NCBI RefSeq assembly: GCF_000321225.1
Contig: NW_004450465.1
Span: 2,007,278 to 2,071,277, forward strand
DNA from: Odobenus rosmarus divergens
Lineage: Eukaryota; Chordata; Mammalia; Carnivora; Odobenidae
Direction of reading: 5' to 3'
Length of the DNA: 64,000 nt
The position numbers were made by a program, and so were the translations under genes. Under the pieces are notes generated by a model. It had not been told where the DNA came from. It worked only from the letters and a program-made list of their open reading frames with translations, and did no database searches. Below, one piece after another: positions 11,011 through 22,079 of the stretch. Every line of letters starts with the position of its first letter. Within the stretch, counting starts at the first letter, position 1.

Positions 11011-11940
11011 GAGAGTCTCAAAGTAGAGAGCCTAAACTGCCTTGGCTTCCTCAGTCTTGCAGACTCCTCCACACCTGCTGCACTCTCCTCCTCTGCCTAA
11101 CTGAACTCCATCTCCACTGACATCTCTGCCTGGCCCTATAATCTAATGCATAGTCTGCTTACATCCCAGTCAGTTCCCATTTACCATTTTCCTCTCCCAC
11201 TCCCAAACTCTGGGATTCTACAGATGGATGCTGCTCAGTCTAGTTCTTGGACCCTCACTTCCAGTACTTTGTCCGAGCAACAACCCAACAACTCACCGAG
11301 ACCACTGAGGTCTTGAAGGCAAGCCCCAGAAAATAGGTTTTTTTACTGGTATCTGTTGATTAGAGTTGAAATAGCATCTTGGAATATAAAGGATATTTTT
11401 AAGAGGACCAAAAGAAAATGATCCCTATTACAGAAGAAATTAAGATCAAAAGGATATGTGGGCACCTTAGCTGCTGAGTACTTAGAATATGAACACAAGT
11501 AGGTTAAACTGTAAAAAATCTAAAGGACTGTGAATGTTGTTTCTTGTTTGTAAGATAGGAGCATGACAAAGGCAATGGGAATGTTAAGTACCCTTGTGTT
11601 AAAACAGTGACCAAAATTAGTCATAACAAAAATCAAGTTCAACTAAGGATTCTTAAATGGATCTAAACAGATTCAGTACCATGGCTAACATTAGCGGAAA
11701 AAATTTTAAAGTGACACCTACTAAAGAACAGCCAGTGACTAAAACAGTTTTTCATCAAATAAACTAGTTTTTCTTTCTCCCTTATCCAAACATAGGCACT
11801 CCTGAAAAAAAAAATCCCTTTATTTAACAGCCTTAACTGGAAATAGCCTAGAAGAATTAAGCATCCATTTGTTTCTCATAAATGTTATCCTTTCCCTAAA
11901 GAGAGGACATTACTGAACCATGATCAATACTGGTTTCCTC
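11010..11940. other. Intronic sequence, no gene seen
   Basis: The first 300 bp are CT-rich, the rest AT-rich. No splice-bounded coding segment or clear repeat was recognised. Confidence 0.5.
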
Positions 11941-11941
11941 T

Positions 11942-11943
<2 letters not shown>

Positions 11944-11973
<30 letters not shown>
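11944..11973. repeat. (CA)15 microsatellite next to a G-rich tract
   Basis: Fifteen CA units are followed by CGGGGCGGGGGGGCGCAGCG. The reverse-strand (TG)n explains a Cys/Val-repeat open frame there. Confidence 0.95.
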
Positions 11974-11975
<2 letters not shown>

Positions 11976-12338
11976 GGCGGGGGGGCGCAGCGCAATGCGT
12001 GCTGATTTGTACCAATCTATACATACTCTCGTGGCTGCCACACGACAAGAACTGTAAAGAGCCACTCTGATGCAGTGCCATCTGTAGTCACTGAATGAGG
12101 TGAGGCTCTGTGACCCACCCAAATGAAAGTGCCCATGTCTTTGGCATGGTGAGCTAACTAACAGAGGCAACTCACATGATGAGATGAAATGCAGCAGAGA
12201 ATATAGTGTGAACTTCGATCCAAAAGTTCTTATCCAGAGTCCGTTCTTTGGCTGTTAGGAATCACAAAAGTTCCTAAAATTGTCAGCAAAATTTTGTGTG
12301 CATACATTTTGCTGCAGAAAATGTTCACAGTTTTAATG

Positions 12339-12564
12339 CAGGAGTTGGCGAACTTTTTCTCTAAAGGGCCAGATCATGAGTATTTTAAGCTTTGCAGGAC
12401 ACACGGTCTCTGCTGCAACTATTCAACTCTACCACTGTAGCACAAAAGCAGCCACAGACAATAGTAAATGAACAGGCATGGCGGCGGTTTCCAATAAAAC
12501 TTTTATTTACAAAAACAGAGTGCAGGCTGGATTTGGCCCACAGGCTGTAGTTTGCCGACCCCTG
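12339..12564. mobile_element. hAT-type DNA transposon (MER-like, non-autonomous)
   Basis: Terminal inverted repeats CAGGAGTTGGCGAACT (left) and GTTTGCCGACCCCTG (right) match after reversal. The body has AAGGGCCAGATCATGAGTATTTTAAGC and AATAAAACTTTTATTTACAAAAACA. An 8-bp TSD is plausible: TTTTAATG (12331-12338) against TTGTAATC (12565-12572), 6 of 8. The subfamily name is left open. Confidence 0.82.
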
Positions 12565-12572
12565 TTGTAATC

Positions 12573-13428
12573 CATCCACACTCTTAGTTCCTTCTGTGAA
12601 TCAAAGACTCTGAAGTCCAAGTTTTTCTAATTTCTGAGTGATTTTAAAATCCATTTGAATACACTGAAGAGATAAATTCATTCTTCTGTGATCTACTCAA
12701 CTCCAATGACCTCTTCCAATATATTTCAGCAGCCCCAACTACAGCTAACTCTGCCATTACCACAAATAGTTACTTTTCTGAAACCATGAATTTCCAGTAT
12801 TTATTGATTTAAAATATTTTTCAGCTGATATGTTCTGGGCTCTATATATTCCATTTACTGGTCACAAAACCTCCTATCTTCCAGTTCTTCAACTTTCTTT
12901 ATTTTCATTCATCCACTCCTTAAGCATAAACCTGAAAGTCCTTTCGCTTTACCTACAATGAACAACTTTTATTCTGGAATAACTCCCTCCTCCTCATCAC
13001 TGTATTCCATTCAAACACCCAGGCTCCTGAATAAGACTCAAGAACATCATACAAATATGCAGAATGACTGTCTCTGTGAATTTACATTCTACAGCCCTTA
13101 GTGCTCCCATAGTTCTTCTAGTCATTTTTCTCTCACAACTGTCAATAGCTATTCTAAGTCTTTACTATCTTACTAAAGGCTTCATCTCAACATCTCCCAA
13201 TGCAAAATTAATGACTCTGCCAGCAGATGGTGACACTTTTAGTTTCCTAAGACCCACAATCTATAAACATATCTGGATATGAGCCCTCTACAGTCCCTCC
13301 ATTCCCAGTGTAAATATATTCCATCCTCCCACTGGAAGCCAACTCTTGCTCTTCTGTGTGATCACAATCACTACAACCTCCTCACGGACTTGCATTATTA
13401 CTTAGTATGTGTGGTTTTTGCAGAACTA
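12573..13428. other. Intronic sequence, no gene seen
   Basis: This is a CT-rich stretch without recognised repeats or exons. A 72-codon open frame at 13064-13282 has no family resemblance and no splice context. Confidence 0.45.
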
Positions 13429-14545
13429 TATTAGTTATCCATGCTGTGTAACAAATCACCACAAACTTAACTAATAAATTGGAGGTAGCCTAAGACACTA
13501 ACAGTTTTGGAGGTCAGAAGTTCATCACAAAGTAACTGGTTTCTTTGCTTAGGGTCTCATAGACTGAAATCAGGATCATGGTAAGGCTGTGTTCCTCTCT
13601 CAAGGTTCAGGGGAGGAATCTGCTTCCAAGTTCACTGAGGTCACTGGCAGAATCCAAGTTCCTTGTAGTTGTAGGACTGAGATGCCCATTTCCTTGCTGT
13701 CAGCTGGAGGCTGCTCTCAGTGATTAGAAGCTGTGTGCCTTCCTTACCACACGGATTCCTCCATCTTCAAAGCCAACAAATGAGAAGCTTTCTCATGTTG
13801 ATTCTAAATTAGACAAAAGCTATGCCTGCAAATCTTTGCAAAATAATCCCCTCTTTATCTGTAACTCCTGTTGAAATGGCTAAGGAGTAATATCCTTAAG
13901 CCTTCTAGAGGTCACCTGGCTTGGTTGAGAAAATCTATGAAGCACACATTAATTTCTTGAAAAAGCCTTCAGTGTAACTGAATAATCTGACCTTATGATC
14001 TTTCTGAGGTTGTAGCAAAAGGTTATATGTACACCCTTGGTTTCTTCTCTGAACCACATTTTTGGAAGCAATTTCTTCATTTTAACATTTGCCATCTAAG
14101 ATAGGCTCAAAATTAACTAAATCATCTAGTCCTGGTTCCCTTTTAATAAAACATCTTTCAATTTAACTTTATTCTCTCATATTTTCCTATAAGCAGCAAG
14201 AAAAAATCAGGCAGTACCCTCAACACTTTGTTCAGAAATTGCCTTAGCTACATACCCAATTTCATCAAGTAAGTTCTGCTTACAACTTCAAAGCCAGAAA
14301 CAGAAACTCTCCCACAAGTCAAATCCCTCCCACACTTCAAATCTCTTTTGCCAAGAAAGGCTCAATCCCTCTAAGGGCCCACCTGATTAGCTCGACCCAC
14401 TGAAGATAATCTTCCTTTCTTAACTGTGCCATACAATATAACCTAATCATAGGAGTACTGCATCCTGCTCATAGTTCACATCCACACTCACAGGGAGGAG
14501 CAAGGAATCTTGGGTGCCCTCTTAGAATTCTGCCTACAACCAGGA
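13429..14545 (-). repeat. MLT1-type LTR, reverse, interrupted by about 550 bp
   Basis: The left part (13429-13800, TTAGTTATCCATGCTGTGTAACAAATCACC ... TTCCTCCATCTTCAAAGCC) and the right part (about 14365-14545, GGGCCCACCTGATTAGCTCG ... GAATTCTGCCTACAAC) are the two ends of one MaLR LTR. The middle is of unknown origin. Confidence 0.6.
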
Positions 14546-14779
14546 CTAGGAGTGTAGCAATTCTGAAACTATTTTCTATGAATGGTAGCAATGAACAAAT
14601 GAATGAAAGTAGTGATGATGCTGGAGGCCAAACTTCTCACTGTTGAAGAAGTGAAATACAAATATGGAATGGAGAAAGGCTAGGAAGTTAGATTAGGATT
14701 ACTGGATGTATCAGTGTGAACTCATGATTTTATACACACACACACACAGATAGTTGGCTGATCTCCCATTCCAGCTCGC

Positions 14780-15115
14780 TCTCCTGAAACAGTCTAGAAG
14801 CAATGACACCCCAGCATCAGTGAACATACCCAGGGCCCAAATCCAGATTTGTAAACAGAATTCCCTATTAAAAGGAGCCATGGATCAATGGAGAAATGGG
14901 TAACATCAGAGCAGGAAAAGTACAAGATGAGCCAAGAACATTTTGTTGTACCAGAATGTAAGAAATTATCCCCAAAGTGATGGGGATATGTCAAAAGGAC
15001 AGAAACCAGTGTTAGGGAGTTTCTATTAGATAAAAAGCTCTGAAAATATTCAGAAATTGGAAAGAAACACAATGTACTTCCAATCACTGTACTTTTTAGA
15101 GTTTATATTTGTGGT
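14780..15115 (+). repeat. Second copy of the ancient repeat seen at 430-1975 (5' part)
   Basis: AGCAATGACACCCCAGCATCAG, TTCCCTATTAAAAGGAGCC and AAGTGATGGGGATATGTCAAAAGGA parallel the blocks at about 462-650. It lacks the 3' part. Confidence 0.45.
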
Positions 15116-15193
15116 TAAAACCATCAGTTAAAACTGCTTTCAGAAACAAAACTATACCTAGAATTCACAGTTTAAAATGTTTTACTTCTTAGG

Positions 15194-15408
15194 GGGGCGC
15201 CCGGGTGGCTCAGTCGTTAAGCGTCTGCATTCGGCTCAGGTCATGATCCCAGGGTCCTGGGATCAAGCCCCACATCGGGCTCCCTGCTCCGTGGGAAGCC
15301 TGCTTCTCCCTCTCCCGCTCCCCCTGCTTGTGTTCCCTCTCTCGCTGTGTCTCTCTCTGTCAAATAAATAAATAAATCTTAAAAAATAATAATAATAAAT
15401 AAATAAAT
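15194..15408 (+). mobile_element. Can-SINE with a perfect 20-bp TSD
   Basis: Direct repeats AAAATGTTTTACTTCTTAGG lie at 15174-15193 and 15409-15428. The SINE head reads GGGCGCCCGGGTGGCTCAG. The tail has mixed (AAT)n and (AAAT)n. The perfect TSD suggests a recent insertion. Confidence 0.97.
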
Positions 15409-15429
15409 AAAATGTTTTACTTCTTAGGA

Positions 15430-16173
15430 AACAGGACTTACCATTAAAAGGATATGACTAATATGTTCATCTCCAAATTTGCAATAGCAAATTTTTGGAG
15501 TGGCTGGATATCAGAATAACTATGTGAACTATTCAAATATAAATAAAGCTATTTGAAAACATGTTTTTCCCGTAATTATTTATAAAGCTTCTAATTTCCA
15601 TAATTACAGTACATTCGTGGAGAAATTGTCCAGCTAAAGGTCCAAGGATTCTAGGGTCCCCTGAGCCCGTCCTTTCCCAATTTCATCATGTAGTTAAGAA
15701 AGAAATGTAACAGAATTGTTTTGATGTTGAAAAGACAAGGGTTGAAGACAATCCAAAGGAAATTCACTTAACAATATCAACCCAAGATGAATTGATAAAA
15801 GGAAGTTCAATAAATGAAATTATAAGATCATAATCATGGGCATTCACTTATTAACAATCTATGAAAACACTTTTTAATTTAACTTAATAGTGATTTGTTA
15901 TGGAGTTTTGATGTATAGGAATACTTCTCAGTGAAGAATCAAAATTTAATAGTCACACATTTGTGGGCTCTAGGCCAAAGAGCCCCAATCTGAATCTCAG
16001 GCAAAGTATGTAAGACTTCAAAGTAAGAAAGGAAAACACTCTCTGATTGGAAGTAATGTACCAATATTCTGGCTTAAAATAAATGAGTTTTAGATGACAA
16101 TATAACTACAGATTTTAGAGTATGCTTTTGAATAGCTTAAAGGTTGATTCCTGCTTATCCTTGTCCTACTTTC
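15430..16173. other. AT-rich intronic sequence, no gene seen
   Basis: No recognised repeat, exon or RNA. Confidence 0.5.
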
Positions 16174-16177
16174 CTAA

Positions 16178-16587
16178 TGTTAAAAAGAGAGAGAGACAAT
16201 AGGCCCAAAATGGAGTCACTTAGGATAAGCCCACGGCACCAAAAAGAAACTTAGTACCTAACCTAAGTACAGTTTCAAACTCTCCCAGGAATGTAATCTT
16301 AACTAGTCAGTCTGGAATTTCCTGATCAGCACCAGTGAGGTAATCCAACCAACAGACCCATTTGTCCCCTCAAAAGAAGGTATAATCCTACTGGAATAAT
16401 CCATTTTTTTCTATTTGTAAGTTCCTTGTCCCACCCTCTCTCTGCCTTTAAAACATTCCATTTTGTACAGCTCCTCATAACCTCTATTTGCTAGATGAGA
16501 TGCTGCCCAATTCACAAATCATTGAATAAAGATAATTAGATCTTCAAATTTACTCAGTTGGATTTTTGTTGGATTTAGTATTACTCA
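16178..16587 (+). mobile_element. Solo LTR of a class I-type endogenous retrovirus
   Basis: It starts TGTTAAAAAG and ends TTACTCA (TG...CA). The flanking 4-bp TSD is CTAA (16174-16177 and 16589-16592). Inside are AATGGAGTCACTTAGGAT, GCACCAGTGAGGTAATCCAACC and TTGTAAGTTCCTTGTCCCACC, then a polyadenylation-type GAATAAAGATAATTAGATC at about 16524, placing R/U5 near the 3' end. No primer-binding site or internal region follows, so it is an LTR left after recombination. The gene runs on the opposite strand. Confidence 0.8.
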
Positions 16588-16592
16588 TCTAA

Positions 16593-17598
16593 ACCTAAAG
16601 AAGTAAGGTCTTATTTTCCCCAGATAAAATAACCAATAATCCCATGAACTCCAGCTCAGGGATCCTCATGTTTTAAAAAAGCAGCCCAACCTAATTTTCA
16701 AAGGATATCTTATGAAAAACTCCAACACATAAAACAGACAAAACCAGAACTCCTCTGACTGAAGTGGAAGGCCCCCTGCCCCTCACTCCTATCCTGAGGC
16801 CTCTCCTTCCACCTTACTGCAGCCCCTGGAGCATTTGCACAAAATCCCAAGACTATAGAACATACAAAACATAGTTCCAAGTAATAAACTAATGTAAATG
16901 TCCTGGTTTGATCAGAAAAACATCTTTTCAGATGCATAAGGAAAATATAGGCATATAAAAACAAATGTTATTAGTGATTATATTTGGGTAGTAGAATTAT
17001 GAGTAATTTCTTTCCAAATTTTTTATAGTTGACAGGAATTACTGTTAGAAACCCAATAAACTTTATTTTTTTTAAGGTATAAGTACAATCACTCTCCCTA
17101 CAGTGAAATGCATCGTAGCGTATGACAGAAAAAAGCATTTCTGTACCACTATGAGTACATTTAAAAATACACACAAATACACACAATGATGTAAAGATTA
17201 GAGATATAAATTTAACAATATAGAGAGGCCTGTTTATACTTGAAGGACATAATATTTTAATCACAATAGATCAGATATATTTGTTTCCTTTAATGTCCTA
17301 TTTATTGCAATTCAGAAAAGAGGTTAAAAAGTTAAGGAAAAAAACTGTCCCATGAAATCTACTACTTTCAAATAATAATTCTTATATTTCCAAAACCTAT
17401 TACTCAAGCCAAAGACTGCAGTTAAGATATCAGTAACATTTCCTAGACAAGTAAATAGTCAATTAATTATATCTGCTTCTGGGAAATGAAGAAAGTAAAT
17501 ATTAACCATGATTTTGAAATCAAAATGGAGATATTAGGCAAGTGGGGGAAGTTACAGTAGTTACAATATATAGTGGTTTTCTACCTAATGGTAACTAA
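16593..17598. other. AT-rich intronic sequence, no gene seen
   Basis: No convincing repeat or exon. Short open frames show no family resemblance. Confidence 0.45.
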
Positions 17599-17599
17599 A

Positions 17600-18775
17600 T
17601 TTTTTTCCCGGTTTTATTAAGAAATAATTAACATACATCACTGTATAAATTTAAGGCATACAGCATGATAATATGATTTACATATATTGTGAAATGATTA
17701 TCGCAATAGGTTCAGCTAACATCCCTCATCTCATACGGATACAATATAAAGAAAAAAAAAGTTTCCTTGTAATGATACCTCTTAGGATTCACTCTCCTTA
17801 ACAATGTTCCTGTATATCATACAGTGTTAACTATAGTCATAATGTTGTACATTATACCCCTAATTATACCCTTAGTACTTATTTATCTTATAACTAGAAA
17901 TTTGTACCTTTTGACTACTCTCTTCCAATTCCCTCATTCCCCATCTTCTGCCTCTGGTAACCACATGTCTGATCTCCTTTTCTGTGACTCTGTGGTTTGT
18001 TGCGGGGGCAGGGGGGTTGTTTGGGTTTTTTTCTGTTTTAGATTCCACATATAAATAAATCATACAGTATTTTGTCTTTCTCTGACTTATTTCATTTAGT
18101 ATAATGCCTTCAAGGTCCATTCAAGTTGTTGCAAATGGCAGGATTTCCTCACTTTTATGGCTGAATTATATATATATATAGATACATATAGATAGATAGA
18201 TAGATAGATAGATATCTCACAACTTCTTTATCCACTTATCCATCAATGGACTTAGGTTGTTTGGCTGTTTCCATGTATTAGTAATTGCAAATGATGTTGC
18301 TATGAACATGGAGGTGCAGATATCTTTTCAAGGTCGTGTTTTCATTTCCTTTGGATATATTCTCAGAAGGGGAATTGCTGAATCATATGGTAGCTCTATT
18401 TGTAATTTTTTGAGGATCCTCCGTACTGTCTTCCACAGTGGCTGCACCAATTTACAATCCCACCAACAGTGCACAAGGTTTCCCTTTTCTCCACAACCAC
18501 ACCAGCATTTGTTATCTCTTGTCTTTTTTATAATGACCATTCTAATACGCTGAGGTGATATTTCACTGTGGTTTTCATTTGCATTTCCCTAATGACTAGT
18601 GATGTTGAGCATCTTTTCATGTACCTGTTGGGCTTTAGTACATCTTCCTTGGAAAATGTCTATTCAGATCCTTTAGCCCATTTTTTAATTGGGTTTGTTT
18701 TGTTTTGCTATTGAGCTGTTAAGAGTTCTTTACATATTTTTGGATTTTAACCCCTTATCAGATATAAGATTTGCA
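17600..18775 (-). mobile_element. L1 3' UTR, reverse; right-hand partner of an inverted 5' segment
   Basis: Read on the plus strand: TATAGTCATAATGTTGTACATTA, TGACTTATTTCATTTAGTATAATGCC, GTGGCTGCACCAATTTACAATCCCACC, CAGATATAAGATTTGCAA. This is the reverse complement of an L1MA-like 3' end. It includes (TA)n and (GATA)n near 18170-18212. At about 18776 the orientation flips (next entry). Confidence 0.85.
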
Positions 18776-19245
18776 ATTAGGCATAGAATGAACATATCTC
18801 AACATAATAAAGGCCATATATGACAAGCCCACAGCCAACATCATACTCAGTGGTAAAAGGCTGAAAGCTTTTCCTCTAAGATCAGGAACAAGACAAGGGT
18901 GCCCACTCTCATTACTCCTATTCAAGACTGTACTGGAAGTCATAACTAGAGCAATCAGGCAAGAAAAGAAATAAAAGAAAGAGGTAAAATTCTATTTGAC
19001 ATGATGACATGATTCTAAATACAAAAAATCCTAAAGACTCATCAAAAAAACTCTTAGATCTAATCAACAAATTCAGTAAAGCTGCAGAACATAAAATTAA
19101 CATTAAAAAAAATCAATAGGTTTTCATACACTAACAATGAATTTTCTGAAAAAGAAATAAAGAAAATGATCCCATTTACAATAACATCAAAAACAATTAA
19201 ATAATTAGGAATATATTTAACCAAGGAGGTAAAAAATAACTCTAG
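18776..19245 (+). mobile_element. L1 ORF2 reverse-transcriptase segment, inverted relative to its 3' UTR
   Basis: In plus orientation: CATATATGACAAGCCCACAGCCAACATCATACTCAGTGG, AGGAACAAGACAAGGGTGCCC (the R-Q-G-C-P motif region), then sequence at the active-site position reading TTTGACATGATGACATGATTC, damaged by indels. It ends near TTAACCAAGGAGGT. Lying head-to-head with the reverse L1 3' UTR at 17600-18775, it fits 5' inversion during L1 integration (twin priming). It is fossil and not coding-competent. Confidence 0.8.
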
Positions 19246-19544
19246 TAACTTAATATGCTAATGTTAATTTCCCGTGTTTCCGCACAGACTTGTTTATCCA
19301 TCCCTGTCCTACTTTCCTAATCATCTCATTTTATGTACTATATGTACTATAAGTCTGAAATTGCAAAAATAGCCAGAAACAAAACTAACCGGATTCCTTT
19401 CTTCCTGAAATTTTATTGGCTAAAACTTAAATCCACAAAGTCTTAGTGTTTCTATAATGTAAGAAGCCCTGAATGGCTGAAATAATTAAGAAGAGCTTAG
19501 AGACTGGGAAAAACTGCTCTTCCTCATACTTTTTAAGAAATACT

Positions 19545-19592
19545 GTCTCCCATCCAAGTACTAACCAGGCCTGACCCTGCTCAGCTGTCGAT
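19545..19592 (-). pseudogene. 5S rRNA-derived fragment
   Basis: The plus strand reads GTCTCCCATCCAAGTACTAA then CCAGGCCTGACCCTGCTCAGCTGTCGATG. This is the reverse complement of the middle-to-3' part of vertebrate 5S rRNA (GAAGCTAAGCAGGGT ... CTTGGATGGGAGAC), with a few substitutions. Only about 48 of about 120 nt remain, covering much of the internal promoter; both 5S ends are missing, so it is not a gene. Possible origins are a truncated 5S retro-copy or a remnant of a 5S-derived SINE. Confidence 0.85.
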
Positions 19593-20080
19593 GGTAAGCA
19601 GAAACTAAAAAGAGAATAAATTAAATACAAGGTTTTAAAGGTTTCATTTCCACAGACCAGTTGCTTAAATAGTTCTGTATTCCCAAAAGCTTCAAATAAA
19701 GCAGATAAAAGCAGAACTAAGTTTAAGACAGGGAGAATGACCTAGAGACCTATCTGCTTTCTTTCCTTACCATCATCACTCTCACAACATCATCTTTGGT
19801 GGAATCCTAGGGGCAATGATTTTAAGGAGAAGGGAATGAGAAATTCTAATAAAATACATGAAAAAAAGAAACTACTGAAGCCACCACTGAATATAATTGT
19901 ATGCTTAAATTATATATGACTTCTATTTGAATCATCTAGCACTGGGCACTTAATAAACAATTAGTCACACAAAAAAAATGAATGAGACTGGTGATCCTCT
20001 TTAGGGTTGAGAGGAACTTCACTGGGTTTCAACAGAGGGCAGTTTGAAACAGTATATTAATTTATTCCAAAAGTTCAACT
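19593..20080. other. Intronic sequence, no gene seen
   Basis: No recognised repeat or exon. Confidence 0.45.
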
Positions 20081-20084
20081 AGAG

Positions 20085-20660
20085 CATGTAGATTATAGCC
20101 AATTCTCAATATTTGCAGTAGTTATGATCTATAAAGTTCTATAAATACTGAATTATCCAATACAGAGTTGGGTTCATACAAGCCAGTCATATCTTCATCA
20201 ACTAATCAATATACAACATTATGTTTTTGTTTAAAGAAACATTATTTAATATACATACCTGATTCATTAACATTGAACTCATAGTCATGACTGAATGCTT
20301 ATCTAACATACGTATTTCTCTGCAAGGCACGTCATGGACTTTTCACACTTAGGAACACCAGACAGTGCTCCAGCACTTCAGCACTATACTTGGGGGCCAT
20401 TTTAAACAGCAAAATCACCAACAAAAGGCCCCCAAGTAATAACAATGCAGCACTACATAGATCACAAAAAGGACACTTGATTACAATGTGAGAGCTGAAA
20501 CAAGAAGAAAGAGCATCAGCTTTTTCACATTCTTTTTTGCTACTCTGTGCAAGTGCATGTCTGCAAACGACCACAAAAGCACTGTGTATTGATTTGGGGG
20601 TTACAAAAACATTTCAGCAAATACAGAAACCACAAATAATGAGGATCCACTGTATTTTCT
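20085..20660 (-). mobile_element. Fossil pogo/Tigger-like DNA transposon, 5' part with transposase N-terminus
   Basis: On the minus strand the end reads ACAGTGGATCCTCATTATTTGTGGTTTCTG. It leads to an ATG and a peptide MAPKYSAEVLEHCLVFLSVK, the typical start of pogo-type transposases with a CENP-B-like HTH. Further frame-broken pieces (near 20215-20330, e.g. K-H-S-V-M-T) follow. The rest of the transposase is absent. The exact family is not assigned. Confidence 0.7.
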
Positions 20661-20824
20661 TAGGCAATCAAATCTATTAGATTTTGATGTAGTTACAAAC
20701 CTTGAGTATTAAGTGTTTTAGAAGAATGTACTAGGACAGGGAAAGAGGAGTAAAAGTCGGAAGTAAAATTGAGGCTCAAAATTCCAAACCAACCATATCC
20801 ACTGACACTGTAATAGATCTGTGG

Positions 20825-21225
20825 TAGGTTGCATTACTGTTCCCAATCCATAACCTCTCCTGTATCCTCAACCTTTGGCATGTGATCCTGTGGTTACTCT
20901 CCCTAAAGACCTGGGCAAATTTCTCCACTGATACCCGTGGTCATGTGATTTGCTCTAGCCAATGGAATGTCCATGGACATATGAACAAAGGCCTGAAATG
21001 TGCTTCCAGAGTTGAGGTTTCCTTCTTGTGTTTGTGCCATCACCATGTGAAAAACATGCCCTCAGGCAGTTCACTAGTGCAAGGAGCAACAGGGACACAT
21101 GGAACAGACCCAGACATTAACTGTAGCTTGGAGCTACACTCAGACATCCCACAGATATGTTAGTAATTATAAATAATCCATTAAGTTTGATAGCATTTAT
21201 GCAGCTATAGTTAATTGATATTTAA
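20825..21225 (+). repeat. MLT1-type LTR (old MaLR)
   Basis: TGCCATCACCATGTGAAAAACATGCC, GACACATGGAACAGACCCAG, GTAGCTTGGAGCTACACTCAG and CCACAGATATGT follow the order of old MLT1 LTRs. It is diverged. Confidence 0.6.
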
Positions 21226-21334
21226 TATAATTTCAAAAATATTATTACCTCACTAAAAAATCTTTATATAAAATGTTGATGAAACCCTCTTTCATTCTTG
21301 TTCTAAAGCCTAGTACATAGTAGGTTCGGAGTAT

Positions 21335-21880
21335 GTTGTGTCCAAAGATGGCTGCATCTATATCTCCCATCCCATATCTTTTACAATGTGATCTTGTCAT
21401 TCACACACCAAATGGTGGAGTCTATCTCTCCTCTCCTCAAATTTGAGTTGGCCCTACAATGCTATATAAGACTTGAAGCCAGACTTTAAATCTGAAGTTT
21501 CCATGTTCATCCTTCATGGAACCCAGTCATCAAGCAAGAAGTCAAACCCCACTAAGTCCACCACACTGTTAGAAAGCCTAAACTAGACATGTGGAAAGAG
21601 AGAGTGAGCATGCACACAGGTATGCACGTGCACATTGTGGAGAAGGGGGAGGGCTGGAAACAGGATAGATACCATGGGGTAGAGCACCAACTATAAATCA
21701 TCTGAGTGAGGCATTTTGAACATTAAAACCATCCTAGCGCCCCAGCTGACACTATATGAAGCAGAAGAACTTCCTGGTCAATCCACAGAATTGTAAGAAA
21801 TAATAATACATTGTTTAAAACAAGACACTAATTTTTAGGGTGAATTACAGCAACTCAATCAAGTTGTTAATAAATGTGTG
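21335..21880 (+). repeat. MLT1-type LTR or related old LTR, just past a WDR70 exon
   Basis: CTTGAAGCCAGACTTTAAATC, CATCCTAGCGCCCCAGCTGACAC, AGAATTGTAAGAAATAATAATACATTGTTT and GGGTGAATTACAGCAACTC fit the MLT1 3' part. It ends about 40 bp from the exon 21923-22076. Confidence 0.5.
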
Positions 21881-21922
21881 CTGAATTAATTAAATACAAT
21901 AAATATTTTGTTTAATGCTTAC

Positions 21923-22076
21923 CTTGGTGTTTGCCATGTCCACAATATACTGGTCTCCCTTTATACATTCCATTACTTCAAAACCATCTCTGTCAATCAC
22001 TTTGGCCTGAGAGCTTCCAGATACAACAAGAATCATGTCTCCTGTGTTACTATACTGTAGTGACTTGATCTGATGG
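21923..22076 (-). CDS. WDR70: WDR70 internal coding exon (second WD repeat)
   Basis: The exon has 154 nt: one base completing the split Cys codon, then 51 codons, ending in phase 0 after ANTK. It reads HQIKSLQYSNTGDMILVVSG, then SSQAKVIDRDGFEVMECIKG and DQYIVDMANTK. This is the second WD blade: the I-K-S-L-Q-Y-S strand, the S-N-T-G-D turn, and A-K-V-I-D-R-D in place of the WD dipeptide. The acceptor is TTTTCTTTTACATAG on the minus strand (AG at 22078-22077) and the donor is GTAAGC (22922-equivalent GT at 21922-21921). The next exon of the protein should begin with G-H-T; no matching segment was seen between 1 and 21900, so the following intron is at least 21.9 kb. No frameshift or stop is present, and conservation looks complete, so the gene appears functional in this stretch. 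Confidence 0.96.
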
Positions 22077-22079
22077 CTA

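Larger units (their letters stand above)
1..21922 (-). other. WDR70: WDR70 intron, 5' portion only (runs off the window)
   Basis: This follows donor GTAAGC of the second WD-repeat exon. It is open-ended at the window start. It contains MLT1 LTRs, L1, L2, a hAT element, a pogo-like element, a solo LTR and Can-SINEs. No further WDR70 exon was recognised. Confidence 0.85.

Noticed and set aside
11896..12170. Open frames with C-V-C-V-C-V runs
   Set aside because: They are produced by the (CA)n microsatellite; likewise at 33545 and 44684-44719.
18257..18553. 98-codon open frame ending in Q-P-H-Q-H-L-L
   Set aside because: It is the reverse strand of an L1 3' UTR; the same peptide pattern appears in other L1 copies (e.g. 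9966-10241).
18758..19103. Functional L1 reverse transcriptase
   Set aside because: The ORF2 segment is short, frame-broken, and inverted relative to its 3' UTR.
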